NCBI RefSeq assembly: GCF_002021565.1
Contig: NZ_MSZX01000006.1
Coordinates: 124,027-188,026, forward strand
DNA from: Paenibacillus selenitireducens
Lineage (GTDB): Bacteria; Bacillota; Bacilli; Paenibacillales; Paenibacillaceae
DNA length: 64,000 nucleotides
Reading direction: 5' to 3'
Below are positions 24,640 through 34,369 of this stretch, piece by piece. The position numbers and the translations under genes were made by a program. Every line of letters begins with the position of its first letter. Position 1 is the stretch's first letter. Below the pieces are notes generated by a model. That model ran no database searches and was not told the origin of the DNA. It worked only from the letters and a program-made list of their open reading frames with translations.

Positions 24640-25695
24640 TTACCACCCCAATACCTTTCGCAATTCCATTCGTGATACATAGCCATTGCTACCGACCTGA
24701 TGAGTCACCTTATCGACGATATACTTCCCATCGAATTTGCCGAAGCCTACGATCGTCACAACAACGCCTGCAGCAATACGAATATCGCCTACAATGGTCA
24801 TCGTCGCCCTATTCGCTTGTTTGTTCCTCTCACGTAGCCGGTTCTTAGCGATCCGCAGCGCGTCGGCCTGTGATTTCGCGGTTTCCTTTATACGCAAAAC
24901 AGGCCCGTTCGCAGGTGCGCCGGGCGGAGTATATGTTACCTTTTTCGTTACGCTAACAGCCTTCTTTGTTCCCTTTTTCTTGCTGGTGCTCGTGGTTTTG
25001 GTTGACTCCTCATATGTGACTTCACAAGCACGATAGGCACAATTGGCCGCCGACCATTCGAAGTTGTAATCAATTAGGTTATCTTTGCCACGCTCAAACG
25101 TAGCAACGGATTTTCCCTTCTCAAATTTCGCTTCGTCGAAGAGAACAAGCTTTCCTTCCGTGACCTTAACGGCAATTCCTTCTTGCTTGGTCAAATCGAG
25201 CAAAAAGGCAAGATCCGTTTGCTCTTGTTGTTCGATTCGATCATACGTAGGATCGTCTGGCACTTCTCGAACAAGCTTTAATCCTGCCCTTTTAGCTATA
25301 TCTGCGGATATGGTCGATAGTTTTACTTTCTCCCAAACCTTCGTCCTTTTGACTTGCCTAGCATCCGAAGAAACGGGGAATGAAGCTGCCTTAATATCAA
25401 TTAAATCAGGTGGGCCAGTGAAAGTAAGGCCATCTACATGAAATGTACCGCAAGGGTATTTCTTCTGGTCCCCCTCCTTATACCAATTAAAAACTTCGAT
25501 GGCTACAGAAACCTTGTCCCCTTCTACCGGTGCCCACGATTTCTGCCACTTGTTATCTCTATCCGAAACCGTTATAGAGAGATCATCGAGCTCCCCGCTT
25601 GAAGCATCGGTATAACTTAAATCGGTCACATAATTCATGAGACTTTCTGTGATATTCTTTCCGTTATAATTAATGTGAATTTTGGAAGACCTCAT
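24640..25695 (-). CDS. Tail hub protein D (late control D / gp27-like)
   Basis: ATG 25695 (MRSSKIHINYNGKNITESL) is preferred, with GAGGCG upstream. 351 residues of the phage late-control D family, the hub that carries the spike. Features seen: DLSITVSDRDNKWQ, YPCGTFHVDGL and a Lys/Thr/Ser-rich insertion (TKTTSTSKKKGTKK) in the middle. It ends two bases before the gpV start. Confidence 0.92.
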   Translation of the reverse strand: MRSSKIHINYNGKNITESLMNYVTDLSYTDASSGELDDLSITVSDRDNKWQKSWAPVEGDKVSVAIEVFNWYKEGDQKKYPCGTFHVDGLTFTGPPDLIDIKAASFPVSSDARQVKRTKVWEKVKLSTISADIAKRAGLKLVREVPDDPTYDRIEQQEQTDLAFLLDLTKQEGIAVKVTEGKLVLFDEAKFEKGKSVATFERGKDNLIDYNFEWSAANCAYRACEVTYEESTKTTSTSKKKGTKKAVSVTKKVTYTPPGAPANGPVLRIKETAKSQADALRIAKNRLRERNKQANRATMTIVGDIRIAAGVVVTIVGFGKFDGKYIVDKVTHQVGSNGYVSRMELRKVLGW

Positions 25696-25697
25696 AA

Positions 25698-25904
25698 TTA
25701 ATCGCCTCTTTTCCAAGGCGGTAAATCTTCCGATACCTCTTCGGGTTTATCCGGAATAGCCAGGGTATAACCCGCGTCGAAAATCACAACCCACACATGC
25801 TCAGGATTGGCAGACATAAGCAGAGGGAACAGCATTTCGTTTCCATACACTTTGAATGATATTGCATCCCATGTGTCCCCTTGGATCGTTTTATACTGGC
25901 CCAC
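25698..25904 (-). CDS. Tail protein X (LysM-like)
   Basis: 68 residues: YKTIQGDTWDAISFKVYGNEMLFPLLMSANPEH is the LysM-like P2 gpX motif. It links tape measure to hub. Overlaps the tape-measure stop by 14 bases. Confidence 0.92.
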   Translation of the reverse strand: MGQYKTIQGDTWDAISFKVYGNEMLFPLLMSANPEHVWVVIFDAGYTLAIPDKPEEVSEDLPPWKRGD

Positions 25905-28900
25905 TCATACTCACTCTCCCTTTTTGTCTGAAGTATGCTTCGATCTTACGCGCAAAGTCTTCATTGCTCTTTTGCAACGCTTGCTCGATAAGTTTAATCG
26001 TGCTCGAATCTGCATTTCCTTGAACAACTACACTCGACTTATTTTCAATGGTTATAGGTGGACCTGAAACCACAGGACTTGTCTGTGCGCGTTGACCAAA
26101 AGATGCAGCATCCGAAGCCAAAGGATTGCTTCTTGGTTGTTGCTCAGTACGCCCCATCATTTGATTAACTCTATCTAAGATCGCATGAGAGCGTGGTTTG
26201 TTATTGATTGGGATAAATGCTTCAGGACCAGCTTCCCCGTATACTCCGACATGAGGTTTATTAACGATATCACCATCAGCATAATGTGGGATTTTTAGCC
26301 TAAATGGTTCAGGGATTACATCAGAAGGAGCAGGCTTCGGAGTGATTCCCGAAGTCTTCTGGATAACTTCTAATTCCAATGTTGTTTTCGCAGGCAAAAG
26401 GTTCATCTCTTGTCTTAACTTCGACACTTTGTCAAAGGCCTCTTGGAAATGCTTCTTCTGCTCATCAGTCATAAACTGATATCTCTTCGCTTGATCTTCA
26501 AGTGTTCCTTCGAGTTTTGTCTCTTGCTCGTGATACTTCTTAGCAGCATCATACATAGACAGATAACTTTGTTCGACTATTTGCAATTCTTCGCTTGCTT
26601 TTTGCCAGTTCTCATAGTTATCTTGGTATGATTTATACAATGCATCCCTCTCTTCGTACACATTGTTCCAGTTTCCGAGATATGATTTACCGGTTGTATT
26701 TTCCAACTCATTCAGTAAAGTTTCTAGCTGTGCTTGTTGATCATGTAGTGACAGCCTGGTATTGTATACAACTTCATTTTGTCGAGCAATAAAATCATTA
26801 TATAAAACGTAATCTGCCCGCTGCTTCTCGTACTCTGACTCATACTTTGGTACGTCACTTTTAAGTTTCGAATACTCCTTCTCCACTTGAGGTCGCTTGG
26901 CTATGTTATCCGTTACCGTCTTTTGAAGCTCAATCCTGCCCATCTTTTCTTTAGCATCGTTCAAACGATCAGCTAACTCAGCTTGTTCCCGAAGCTTGTC
27001 TGTTTTGGCGCTTTCAGATTTTATAATATCCGGGTTCAAGTCGATTAGTTGCTGTTCAATATCTGCCAACTTCTCGCGTGCTGTCGTCAATTCCTCTGAA
27101 GGTGTCTTTGAATCCTGTATTTTGGTATTAAGACGATCATACTCAGCAATTAGATCCTTCGTTTTTTGCCTGTGCTCTACAATCGCTGAATAGTCGGAGA
27201 AAGCTGTGTCAAATGAATCTTTCATATGGATCAATGATTGTCTTGCGTTTTCGTTGTGACGTTTATAGGCTATAACACCTGCCGTCAGTAATCCTACGGC
27301 ACCAACTGCCATCCCCACCGGGTTAGTCAAAAAGGTAGCAGCTCTCCCAAGAAGTGCAATACCTTTCGCTGCACCTGAACCCGCCTCCTGGACTTTACCC
27401 AATCCCTTGATAAAATTCGCTGTTTTGTTTACACCTTGACCCACTTTCACAGCAGCCATTGCAGCAGCCGTTACACCAATCATTTTCGGTGCTGCTTTGA
27501 GAACAGATAGTAAAGTGTTACCCCATGCTTTAGCCTGGCGTGTATTCATCCATGACTGGAACTGCTCCGAAGCATCGGCAGCTTGCAAGGCGAGATCCTT
27601 AATCAAAGGTAGCGTTGGTTCCAGGACTGATATCTGCAATGTCTCCATCGCTCCGCGGAATTGTTCTATGCCACCCTTGGCGTTATCCATACGTTTCTTT
27701 GCGACATCGAGAGCAGTAACCTTACTCATTTCTTCGGTAAAGTTTCTTACGCCGTCTGCGCCTTCTTCATACAAGATATTCGCTGCGCGGATTGCGTCGG
27801 TACCGAACATCGTTTTAAGTGCAACTTGGCGCTGCTCTGATGTAAGAGCCGACAAAGATTTACGCAATGCACCAGCAATGTGATCCAAAGATTGAAGATT
27901 ACCGTTAGCGTCATAAAACTCGGAGCTCATCGCGCCCGCATTAAACGCCATTTCTCGGAAAGATTTGTTCGCCTTATCTGAACCGACCTTTGCTCCTTGT
28001 GTTTTAGCAGCAAATGTCATCATTGCGTCGACAATATCTTTGGTTGATTTCGAAGCTGGCTTAACGCCCTGGCGTTCCAGGAACTCCAGTGCCTTTGTTG
28101 CATTAAAGGTTGTAAGTCCTAGGCGTTCAAACTCAGATTGTGCATCCGCTGTTATCGGCGACAGGTTCAAAAGCATCGTTTTCAGCGATGTACCTGCATC
28201 TGATCCTTTTAATCCATTATTCGCGAATACCCCAAGCGCAACGTTGGTATCCTTAAATTTCATGCCTACACCGGAAGCAACAGCAGACGCTTGTGACAAG
28301 GACATTTTCAATTCCATTACACCGGTTGCGGAAGCATTCGCGGTACCTGCTAAGATATCCGCTACTTTAGAAGCTTCAAGCCCGTCCTTCTTGAAGGCGT
28401 TTAACGCGGTAGACATGATCTCGGCTGAGTCTGCAAGCCCGATCTCGCCGGCTGCAGCCATGTTGAGTGCTGCAGCTAAGCCACCATCAAGCACCTGTTG
28501 GGCGCTAAGACCCGCCTTGATCATTTCCTCCATGCCCTGGGCCGCTTCAAGAGCAGAATATTTTGTTCTAGCTCCTTCTTTTAGCGCAAGATCGTGTACT
28601 TTCTTCATCTCGGACGTTGCCATACCACTTACTGCTTGTATGGAATCAAGTTGAGCTTCAAAGTCAATCGACTTATTTAATGAGCTTGCAAGTACTGCCC
28701 CAGCACCTAATCCTGCAGTTAAGGGAAGTAGACTCTTAGACAATACATTCCGCATCTTGTGTGATGCAGATTCCGTATTCCTCATCTCGGATTGAGTACG
28801 TTTTAGATCCTCGCGGACAGGTTGTGTAAGGGATGATTTGCCGGAGCCTTTTTCAAGCTTCTTTGCCGCATCAGTCAGCTTCTTATAATCGTTCGCCGCA

Positions 28901-28974
28901 TCCGTTATTGTCTTACGAAACGATGATTCGAGCTGGCCGGCAAGCCTGAACTCCACTTCATACGCTTTTGTCAT
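25891..28974 (-). CDS. Tail tape-measure protein
   Basis: 1027 residues of the TP901/P2 gpT type. Residues ~110-420 form the conserved TMP core (AAQGMEEMIKAGLSAQQVL, GSDAGTSLKTMLLNLSP, LKTMFGTDAIRAANILYEEG). Hydrophobic segments near 500-570 follow, then a long coiled coil (~600-890) and a C-terminal ASFGQR-containing tail. Its length sets tail length. The start follows GGGGTGAGGG, which lies inside the E' stop region, so it is coupled to the frameshift product. Confidence 0.95.
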   Translation of the reverse strand: MTKAYEVEFRLAGQLESSFRKTITDAANDYKKLTDAAKKLEKGSGKSSLTQPVREDLKRTQSEMRNTESASHKMRNVLSKSLLPLTAGLGAGAVLASSLNKSIDFEAQLDSIQAVSGMATSEMKKVHDLALKEGARTKYSALEAAQGMEEMIKAGLSAQQVLDGGLAAALNMAAAGEIGLADSAEIMSTALNAFKKDGLEASKVADILAGTANASATGVMELKMSLSQASAVASGVGMKFKDTNVALGVFANNGLKGSDAGTSLKTMLLNLSPITADAQSEFERLGLTTFNATKALEFLERQGVKPASKSTKDIVDAMMTFAAKTQGAKVGSDKANKSFREMAFNAGAMSSEFYDANGNLQSLDHIAGALRKSLSALTSEQRQVALKTMFGTDAIRAANILYEEGADGVRNFTEEMSKVTALDVAKKRMDNAKGGIEQFRGAMETLQISVLEPTLPLIKDLALQAADASEQFQSWMNTRQAKAWGNTLLSVLKAAPKMIGVTAAAMAAVKVGQGVNKTANFIKGLGKVQEAGSGAAKGIALLGRAATFLTNPVGMAVGAVGLLTAGVIAYKRHNENARQSLIHMKDSFDTAFSDYSAIVEHRQKTKDLIAEYDRLNTKIQDSKTPSEELTTAREKLADIEQQLIDLNPDIIKSESAKTDKLREQAELADRLNDAKEKMGRIELQKTVTDNIAKRPQVEKEYSKLKSDVPKYESEYEKQRADYVLYNDFIARQNEVVYNTRLSLHDQQAQLETLLNELENTTGKSYLGNWNNVYEERDALYKSYQDNYENWQKASEELQIVEQSYLSMYDAAKKYHEQETKLEGTLEDQAKRYQFMTDEQKKHFQEAFDKVSKLRQEMNLLPAKTTLELEVIQKTSGITPKPAPSDVIPEPFRLKIPHYADGDIVNKPHVGVYGEAGPEAFIPINNKPRSHAILDRVNQMMGRTEQQPRSNPLASDAASFGQRAQTSPVVSGPPITIENKSSVVVQGNADSSTIKLIEQALQKSNEDFARKIEAYFRQKGRVSMSGPV

Positions 28975-28981
28975 TTATCCC

Positions 28982-29424
28982 TCACCCCTCGCCTTTGAAT
29001 AATTCGTACCAATCAAAAAGCTCCCAAATCGGGAGCTGGAGATAATAAGAAATCGGTGTATACGATTCTTTACAAAGAAAAGCGACTGCCTCCATGAGCA
29101 GTCGCTTTGTATTTGAATCATTTTTTAAGAGTCTATACCGATAAAAAAATGCTGGACCCTCGTAGTAATAGCTGAGAAATCCCGTGCCTTGATATTGTGA
29201 TAGAATTCCATTGGCAATCCAGATAGATGGGAAGCTGTTAGAATTTGATACTCTTTCGAGTACTCCCTAATATTCACGGCTTCATTCATCCGATCTGCTG
29301 CCATAAACTCTCGATCGATGCGTATTAAAACTTCGCCGGTTAGCATTTCAAAGTCTAGCTCGATTCCCGTTATCGTTTGCCCATGAAACTCAATTGGATT
29401 TAGCAGTTCAATTGTTTCTTTCAT
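28982..29424 (-). CDS. Tail assembly chaperone E-E' fusion made by -1 frameshifting
   Basis: Near the end of the E gene the codons CAT TTT TTT ATC contain the slippery heptamer T TTT TTT (minus strand of 29143-29149). Slipping back one base avoids the E stop and continues YRYRLLKNDSNTKRLLMEAV, then AFLCKESYTPISYYLQLPIWELFDWYELFKGEG, to the TGA at 28982-28984. Contractile and siphophage tail chaperones use exactly this device (P2 E/E', lambda G/GT), and the extension lies directly before the tape measure, as expected. The extended form would chaperone the tape measure during tube assembly. Confidence 0.85.
29125..29424 (-). CDS. Tail assembly chaperone E (unshifted product)
   Basis: 99 residues, P2 gpE-like (phage tail assembly chaperone): MKETIELLNPIEFHGQTITGIEL, LTGEVLIRIDREF, LTASHLSGLPMEFYHNIKARDF. 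Follows the tail tube gene by 12 bases. It is the majority product of the frameshift pair. Confidence 0.9.
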   Translation of the reverse strand: MKETIELLNPIEFHGQTITGIELDFEMLTGEVLIRIDREFMAADRMNEAVNIREYSKEYQILTASHLSGLPMEFYHNIKARDFSAITTRVQHFFIGIDS

Positions 29425-29436
29425 CCGGATCCCCTC

Positions 29437-29964
29437 CTATAGTGCCAAAATATTACGAAGTTTGGCTCGATAATCGAATCCATCCACGACATAAATATTA
29501 TTCAATTTATCGATCTCGATCAGAACAGCTCCATCTTCCTCGACTTTAAGATAAATACATTCCATTTCATTGCTGCCGTCCATTGTTGTGGCAGCCTCTG
29601 CTTTTCCTAGATCCAGTTTCTTTGGAAATGCACGAACAGTGATTTTTTTCCCCACTTCATCATGTTCGCTAGTTGTCTTATTGAATACCTGGATCGCAGC
29701 TCGGAACTCAATTAAATGCGCTTTGGGTTTCATAAGCTGAACTGCTTCGCGAGTCGGGGTTGTACGCCAATTAAAAATAATCGGCATAGGCCCAAAGTGC
29801 CCTGGTGTAATTGAATCGATTTCACCAGCGATACCTGCGCCTTTTAAAGTATCCGACATCATTTCGAGGGCCGGTAATTGCACGCTCGTAACCCCTAAGT
29901 ACGTATTTCCTTCAAGGAAAGTGGTATAATCTATCAGTTTCTCATCAATCAAAGTACGACTCAT
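29437..29964 (-). CDS. Major tail tube protein (P2 FII-like)
   Basis: 175 residues with the FII pattern: EGNTYLGVTSVQLPALEMMSDTLKGAGIAGEID, then LMKPKAHLIEFRAAIQVF. Forms the inner tube through which DNA passes. Directly downstream of the sheath gene, as in P2. Confidence 0.95.
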   Translation of the reverse strand: MSRTLIDEKLIDYTTFLEGNTYLGVTSVQLPALEMMSDTLKGAGIAGEIDSITPGHFGPMPIIFNWRTTPTREAVQLMKPKAHLIEFRAAIQVFNKTTSEHDEVGKKITVRAFPKKLDLGKAEAATTMDGSNEMECIYLKVEEDGAVLIEIDKLNNIYVVDGFDYRAKLRNILAL

Positions 29965-29982
29965 TTATTTCACCCTTTCTAT

Positions 29983-31398
29983 TTACAGTGATAGCGTGGC
30001 TAGGTATGTCGGATCGATTTCTATGCCGAACTGAATATTTTCAGCGACTCCAGGAATACCCACTGACAAACTAAAATTCACTGTCCCTTCAATTAATTGA
30101 GTCACAGGATTCTCTAGTGGATCATATTTACATGTCCCACCTAAAATGGCACCCATGGAGGTCAAACCATTTAACCGAATATTATGCTTAGTCGTAACGG
30201 CCTCAATGAATCGCTTGGTAATGTTAGCATCAACATTCTCCCAAGTATCAATAATGATCCAGTTGTTAATCCAAAACATCATGCGCTTTGCGTGGATGAA
30301 GATATCCTTCATGTCTGTTAAGTTTGGATGTGCTGCCGTACGGTTACCCCATGCTCTCGGGCCACCAGTAAAAGATAATACTGTTGAAATCCCAACTCCG
30401 TTCAGATCGTTTGCATCATTTGGTCCTAGTGACACAGGGGTCTTATCAGCGAGTACAAGTCCATCTACTTGCATCAATCTGTTTGATGGAGAGTTAGAAG
30501 GTACGCCACTATTTGCCGCATCCATTTGACCGATTAGCCCTGCTTTATGCGTACTCATGTGATAGATCCGACCATTTTTCTGCACTTTCGGCCACATGAT
30601 ATCCTGTCCAGGATCGCCGACTTTCTTCGACTCGATAGCCTTTTGCTTCGTGCGAATAAGCTTCGTATCCAAATCTGTCAATGCAAACGCTTTGAACATG
30701 CCATTGATATTTTGAGCTTTGGCAATCATAGCTGTTGCAACAACCGGATCGGTAGAAAATTTCGGAGCAATCACCAATCCTGGGATAACGCCGAACAGTG
30801 GCATAATGTCATCTAAAATTTCTAATCCGGTTTTCTTACCGGTAGCCGGATCAACTACCCCGATAATATCCGTATTCTTAACTTTTGAAACATCAATCGC
30901 ATCATACGTGATTGTTAGCCCCATAGACGGCGTAGTAATGGTGCTCGTAGCAGTAAGAGAAATAACTAAGAAACCATCTTTATCAAGAGCAACAGTAAAG
31001 TCGGTATCTTTAACATAAGTAACAGCATCCTTCTTCAACTTCACGCTATCCACCAATGGATATTGGATACTCGTTACGGTCGCTCTTTGTAATAAATCTA
31101 CCGTATTAGTAGTGGACTTCTTCGCAAGAGACGGATCAAGAACATTTACTAGAATTGCATAGGACTGCTTGTACAAAGAAAAATGCGAGTCAATTGCTTC
31201 AGATAATGTGAAACTCTCGAAATCCTCTGAGAAACCGAATTCTGCTACAGCTTCAGCGCGAGACCGTGCAACAAACGGTACGTTTACTCGTCCCATAGGA
31301 GCCGTACCAATCACAACCGTTATTGCAGAGTCTACGCTCTTTTGCCCCGTGATTTTCGTGCCTCTTTCGTTTACTGATACACCGTGTTTAAACGCCAC
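29983..31398 (-). CDS. Contractile tail sheath protein (P2 FI-like)
   Basis: 471 residues: MAFKHGVSVNERGTKITGQK, SAITVVIGTAPMG and the C-terminal FWINNWIIIDTWENVDANITKRFIEAV, typical of tail sheath proteins. Establishes a myovirus morphology. Confidence 0.96.
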   Translation of the reverse strand: MAFKHGVSVNERGTKITGQKSVDSAITVVIGTAPMGRVNVPFVARSRAEAVAEFGFSEDFESFTLSEAIDSHFSLYKQSYAILVNVLDPSLAKKSTTNTVDLLQRATVTSIQYPLVDSVKLKKDAVTYVKDTDFTVALDKDGFLVISLTATSTITTPSMGLTITYDAIDVSKVKNTDIIGVVDPATGKKTGLEILDDIMPLFGVIPGLVIAPKFSTDPVVATAMIAKAQNINGMFKAFALTDLDTKLIRTKQKAIESKKVGDPGQDIMWPKVQKNGRIYHMSTHKAGLIGQMDAANSGVPSNSPSNRLMQVDGLVLADKTPVSLGPNDANDLNGVGISTVLSFTGGPRAWGNRTAAHPNLTDMKDIFIHAKRMMFWINNWIIIDTWENVDANITKRFIEAVTTKHNIRLNGLTSMGAILGGTCKYDPLENPVTQLIEGTVNFSLSVGIPGVAENIQFGIEIDPTYLATLSL

Positions 31399-31423
31399 AG
31401 GTCAGCACCTCTTTTCATAATTT

Positions 31424-31954
31424 TCATTTCTCCCAAGCGAATCTATTTGCATAAATATCGATATCTTTTATTTGTGGCTCGATACTCTGGAATTTCCATT
31501 GAGTTTGTGCAAGTCCCACCCAAAGGGGGTACGGCTGTTCCTCAGGGATCTCCCAGACATACGGCCGCTGAATTTCATACTTCTTATCGATAATGTTTTC
31601 ATTGAGTAATGTAATGCGTACATGCTCCATTAAATTCAAAAGATCGTAGCCTCCATCTGGCTGCTTGAATCCTTCTTCATCAGTGGCCTCCGAATACACC
31701 CCAAATGAAAGAGCAATATCGACCGTGCATTCAGCATCGTTCCGTTGGTTGACAGCATCTTTGCCATTAACAATCCGCGCAACGACATAGGGGAAATCAG
31801 TATCCTCAGGGATCTTTGGATTTTTGAATGGAAGATACCACTCAAAAACCTTTGGATGCTTATAAACTCCGTTCTTCCCTTGAGCTGCAGAGTATTCCTC
31901 AACCGTCTTTCTTACAAATCTGCTGACTGCATCAAGTAATAGTACTGCCGACAT
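31424..31954 (-). CDS. Tail completion / terminator-type protein
   Basis: 176 residues, unrecognised at family level. The position between the neck protein and the sheath, and segments DFPYVVARIVNGKD and YDLLNLMEHVRITLLNENIIDKKYEI, fit a tail terminator or completion protein. Start 2 bases before the end of the upstream gene's spacer (stop-start distance 2). Confidence 0.6.
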   Translation of the reverse strand: MSAVLLLDAVSRFVRKTVEEYSAAQGKNGVYKHPKVFEWYLPFKNPKIPEDTDFPYVVARIVNGKDAVNQRNDAECTVDIALSFGVYSEATDEEGFKQPDGGYDLLNLMEHVRITLLNENIIDKKYEIQRPYVWEIPEEQPYPLWVGLAQTQWKFQSIEPQIKDIDIYANRFAWEK

Positions 31955-31956
31955 GC

Positions 31957-32526
31957 TTACTTCATCCTTCCTAGTACTCGCTTCATTTCGTGATCAAGGC
32001 GTCCCGCCATTCTTCGGTCAGCTTCCTTGCGCATATGCTCGACAACTCCCGGCTCCCCTAACATCACCGGAATACCAGGACCAAATAATTCTTCAACTGG
32101 TGCGCGACGCCCTGGCCCCGTCCGGATAAATACACCTGGTTGATACTGCCCAAGATTCGCGACGAAAGCACCCGGGATTGCTTTGTTCTTCCCTTTTTTA
32201 ACCGATGCTTTTAGCACCTTCGGCTGCTTCCTTGGGGGCTTACCAGGTGAAGTCTTAAACTGAATCAAGGGAATGTTTCGACCACTTGCTTGCAATATTG
32301 CTGAAAGCTTTTTAGGATTAGCCTTTGTGATTCGGATCTCGTTCTTAAGACCACGATACTTAATCTGGTAAGTCCCTTTTATCTTCCGGACTCCTTCAGT
32401 GCGCACGCCCTGAGCCGTACGATTGAGCGCAGCAGAAAAAGCCTTAGGTACGTTTCTTTCAACATACTTAAGGCTTTTAGTAATTGATTTTAACTCTTCA
32501 ATGGTATTAGAAGAGAGTTTTATCAT
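31957..32526 (-). CDS. Minor tail protein Z-like (neck/completion)
   Basis: 189 residues, very basic, resembling lambda gpZ (KAFSAALNRTAQGVRTEGVRKIKGTYQIK; QYQPGVFIRTGPGRRAPVEELFGPGIP). GPZ acts in tail completion before head joining. Its occurrence beside a P2-type sheath marks the head-tail recombination zone. Overlaps the upstream gene by 4 bases. Confidence 0.8.
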   Translation of the reverse strand: MIKLSSNTIEELKSITKSLKYVERNVPKAFSAALNRTAQGVRTEGVRKIKGTYQIKYRGLKNEIRITKANPKKLSAILQASGRNIPLIQFKTSPGKPPRKQPKVLKASVKKGKNKAIPGAFVANLGQYQPGVFIRTGPGRRAPVEELFGPGIPVMLGEPGVVEHMRKEADRRMAGRLDHEMKRVLGRMK

Positions 32527-32861
32527 GTCTCATTCGACTCCAGGGTAATTTCGAATATACCGAGATTATCCGAAACACTTTTAACGAGGCTTACTTTCCC
32601 ATTAAATCGTATATCTTGACCCTCTACAGGCGTATAACCGAGATCCACTTTCTTTACAAAGAAGGTGATCAATGACTGATATACTCCTTGTGCATACGGA
32701 TCAGTGCCTGTCGAAAACAAACGAGGACGCTTATTAATGATGTCGTTATCGATCATCACCAAGATATCGTCCCCGTCTATATTCGCCACTTCACCGAACT
32801 CATCGATATTAAGGAATATTTTCGTATCATTCTCAATCATTTTCTTAAATGCGCTAGTCAT
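32523..32861 (-). CDS. Head-tail connector protein (lambda FII-type position)
   Basis: 112 residues: MTSAFKKMIENDTKIFLNIDEFGEVANIDGDDI, then YTPVEGQDIRFNGKVSLVKSV. Small beta-rich protein in the place of the lambda FII/Gifsy-2-type attachment proteins. Coupled by 4-base overlaps on both sides. Confidence 0.65.
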   Translation of the reverse strand: MTSAFKKMIENDTKIFLNIDEFGEVANIDGDDILVMIDNDIINKRPRLFSTGTDPYAQGVYQSLITFFVKKVDLGYTPVEGQDIRFNGKVSLVKSVSDNLGIFEITLESNET

Positions 32862-33262
32862 TGAACTGCCTCGGCAGGGTTGAACGAAGGGAGCTCCTCG
32901 TTGTCATCACCTGGTTCCGCATGTGTGCCGACAGTCGAACTTTCAACTTTATCTTGTTCTGCTAAGAACGCATCAATTGCTGCAACCATCTCAACTTTAG
33001 ATGTTCCCGCCTTGAACGACAGACCACAAAGTTTGCCGATGGCACGTAATTCATCTGCCTTCATTTCAGCATCATACTTCGGAATTCCAACAACTGCGGA
33101 TGTGGATCCGTCTGTATGGACTTGTACATATTCAGCCACACCTCGAGCAACAAGCCTTTGTTCTTCTAGCGGTGATAATTCAAAAGGCTCATCATTAATC
33201 GTTTTAGGGCGAAGCACGGCTCCATCCCTGAATCCATATACGCCTTGAATGACTTTAATCAT
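32858..33262 (-). CDS. Head-tail joining protein with HeH/LEM-like motif
   Basis: 134 residues. The middle segment MKADELRAIGKLCGLSFKAG TSKVEMVAAIDAFLAEQ is a short helix-extension-helix motif often found in neck proteins next to capsid genes. The N-terminus (MIKVIQGVYGFRDG) matches this group. The C-terminus is acidic and disordered. Confidence 0.65.
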   Translation of the reverse strand: MIKVIQGVYGFRDGAVLRPKTINDEPFELSPLEEQRLVARGVAEYVQVHTDGSTSAVVGIPKYDAEMKADELRAIGKLCGLSFKAGTSKVEMVAAIDAFLAEQDKVESSTVGTHAEPGDDNEELPSFNPAEAVQ

Positions 33263-33278
33263 GCTTTTTACCTCCCAC

Positions 33279-34355
33279 TTATTTCAATACTTTCGCTGTT
33301 ACCCATGGGCTCTTGTTCTTCGGAATAAATAGCGGTCTGCTGGAAACTTTCAATTCCCGAACTTCGCCTTTAGCGTCAGCAGTATACTTCGGTACCCGCT
33401 TACCCATATACGTGTGGAATTGACTATCAGTTTGCTCCAGTTGTGTAACAGCGCCATACAATCCGCGACCAGCGGCAGGAGCCGTAAGAATAACCTGACC
33501 ACTTGGGATGTAATATTCTAGGACCCCTGTTTCTTCGTTTTCATATTGCTCGTCATAGCTAATGATTTCAATCACGCGACCCTGAACGTTGATTTTACCG
33601 ATCGACGCAGCACCTGCAGGTAATAAAGTTGGTGCAATATTCCCTAGATTGATACGCATGTTATCGAGCAACTTCTGAATTTTCGGGTTATTAATGATTG
33701 TATCTGCCACATCCGGATTAACTACAATCTCCGTAGCAGGCAGCCCCTTAGACGTGAGCATACGGATCATGACTGTTAAATCTGCAATAATGTCAGCATT
33801 AGGATCATCCCAATCAATCGTTGGTGTGTAAATGGAAGGGTTCGATGCCTCCGAATAAAATCTAATCTCGTACTCCTTGAAGTCGCTGCTTCCGTACTTA
33901 TCAGCATACTGCCGAAGCTTGTACCCGTTGTTCATCATACATTGTGCTGCAATATACTCCTCACGAGCTCCATGCATCTCATCAAAGTCAGCTAGATCCT
34001 GACCAAGAATCTCCGCTTGCCGTTGCGCTGGTGTACGTTGACTGAATAAGTTCTCACCAAAACCCTTTTTATTAAGATCATCAATTGTTAATGGACGCTG
34101 CGGTGCAACAAGCGGCGGCGTGTAACGTTGAGTCGTATAACCCTCACGTTCAATAGTGATCCCGCCTTTTCGTGGCATAACCACAGGAGCCATCTTTTTG
34201 TTTCCGTCTTTGTATTCAACAAGAACATCTTCAGTAGGAAACATATCCGTGCTTTCGTTAGTTGGGAAGTATCGATCACGTAAGAAGGTAGCACGTGGAA
34301 GCATCTGATTAACTGCTGCGAGCATGGTATGAGTTGCATAAATATTGATTGACAT
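33279..34355 (-). CDS. Major capsid protein (lambda gpE type)
   Basis: 358 residues of the phage_cap_E family: RATFLRDRYFPTNESTDMFPTEDVLVEYKDGNKKMAP, ITIEREGYTTQRYTPP, DFDEMHGAREEYIAAQCMMNNGY. It forms the HK97-fold icosahedral shell, stabilised by the decoration protein encoded next to it. Confidence 0.95.
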   Translation of the reverse strand: MSINIYATHTMLAAVNQMLPRATFLRDRYFPTNESTDMFPTEDVLVEYKDGNKKMAPVVMPRKGGITIEREGYTTQRYTPPLVAPQRPLTIDDLNKKGFGENLFSQRTPAQRQAEILGQDLADFDEMHGAREEYIAAQCMMNNGYKLRQYADKYGSSDFKEYEIRFYSEASNPSIYTPTIDWDDPNADIIADLTVMIRMLTSKGLPATEIVVNPDVADTIINNPKIQKLLDNMRINLGNIAPTLLPAGAASIGKINVQGRVIEIISYDEQYENEETGVLEYYIPSGQVILTAPAAGRGLYGAVTQLEQTDSQFHTYMGKRVPKYTADAKGEVRELKVSSRPLFIPKNKSPWVTAKVLK

Positions 34356-34369
34356 ATTGTAAATCCTCC

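Noticed and set aside
27965-28654. 229-codon rightward frame inside the tape-measure gene
   Set aside because: Antisense to a clearly conserved gene, no ribosome site, composition typical of a shadow frame. The same applies to long antisense frames at 34452-35030, 45297-45731 and 59855-60304.
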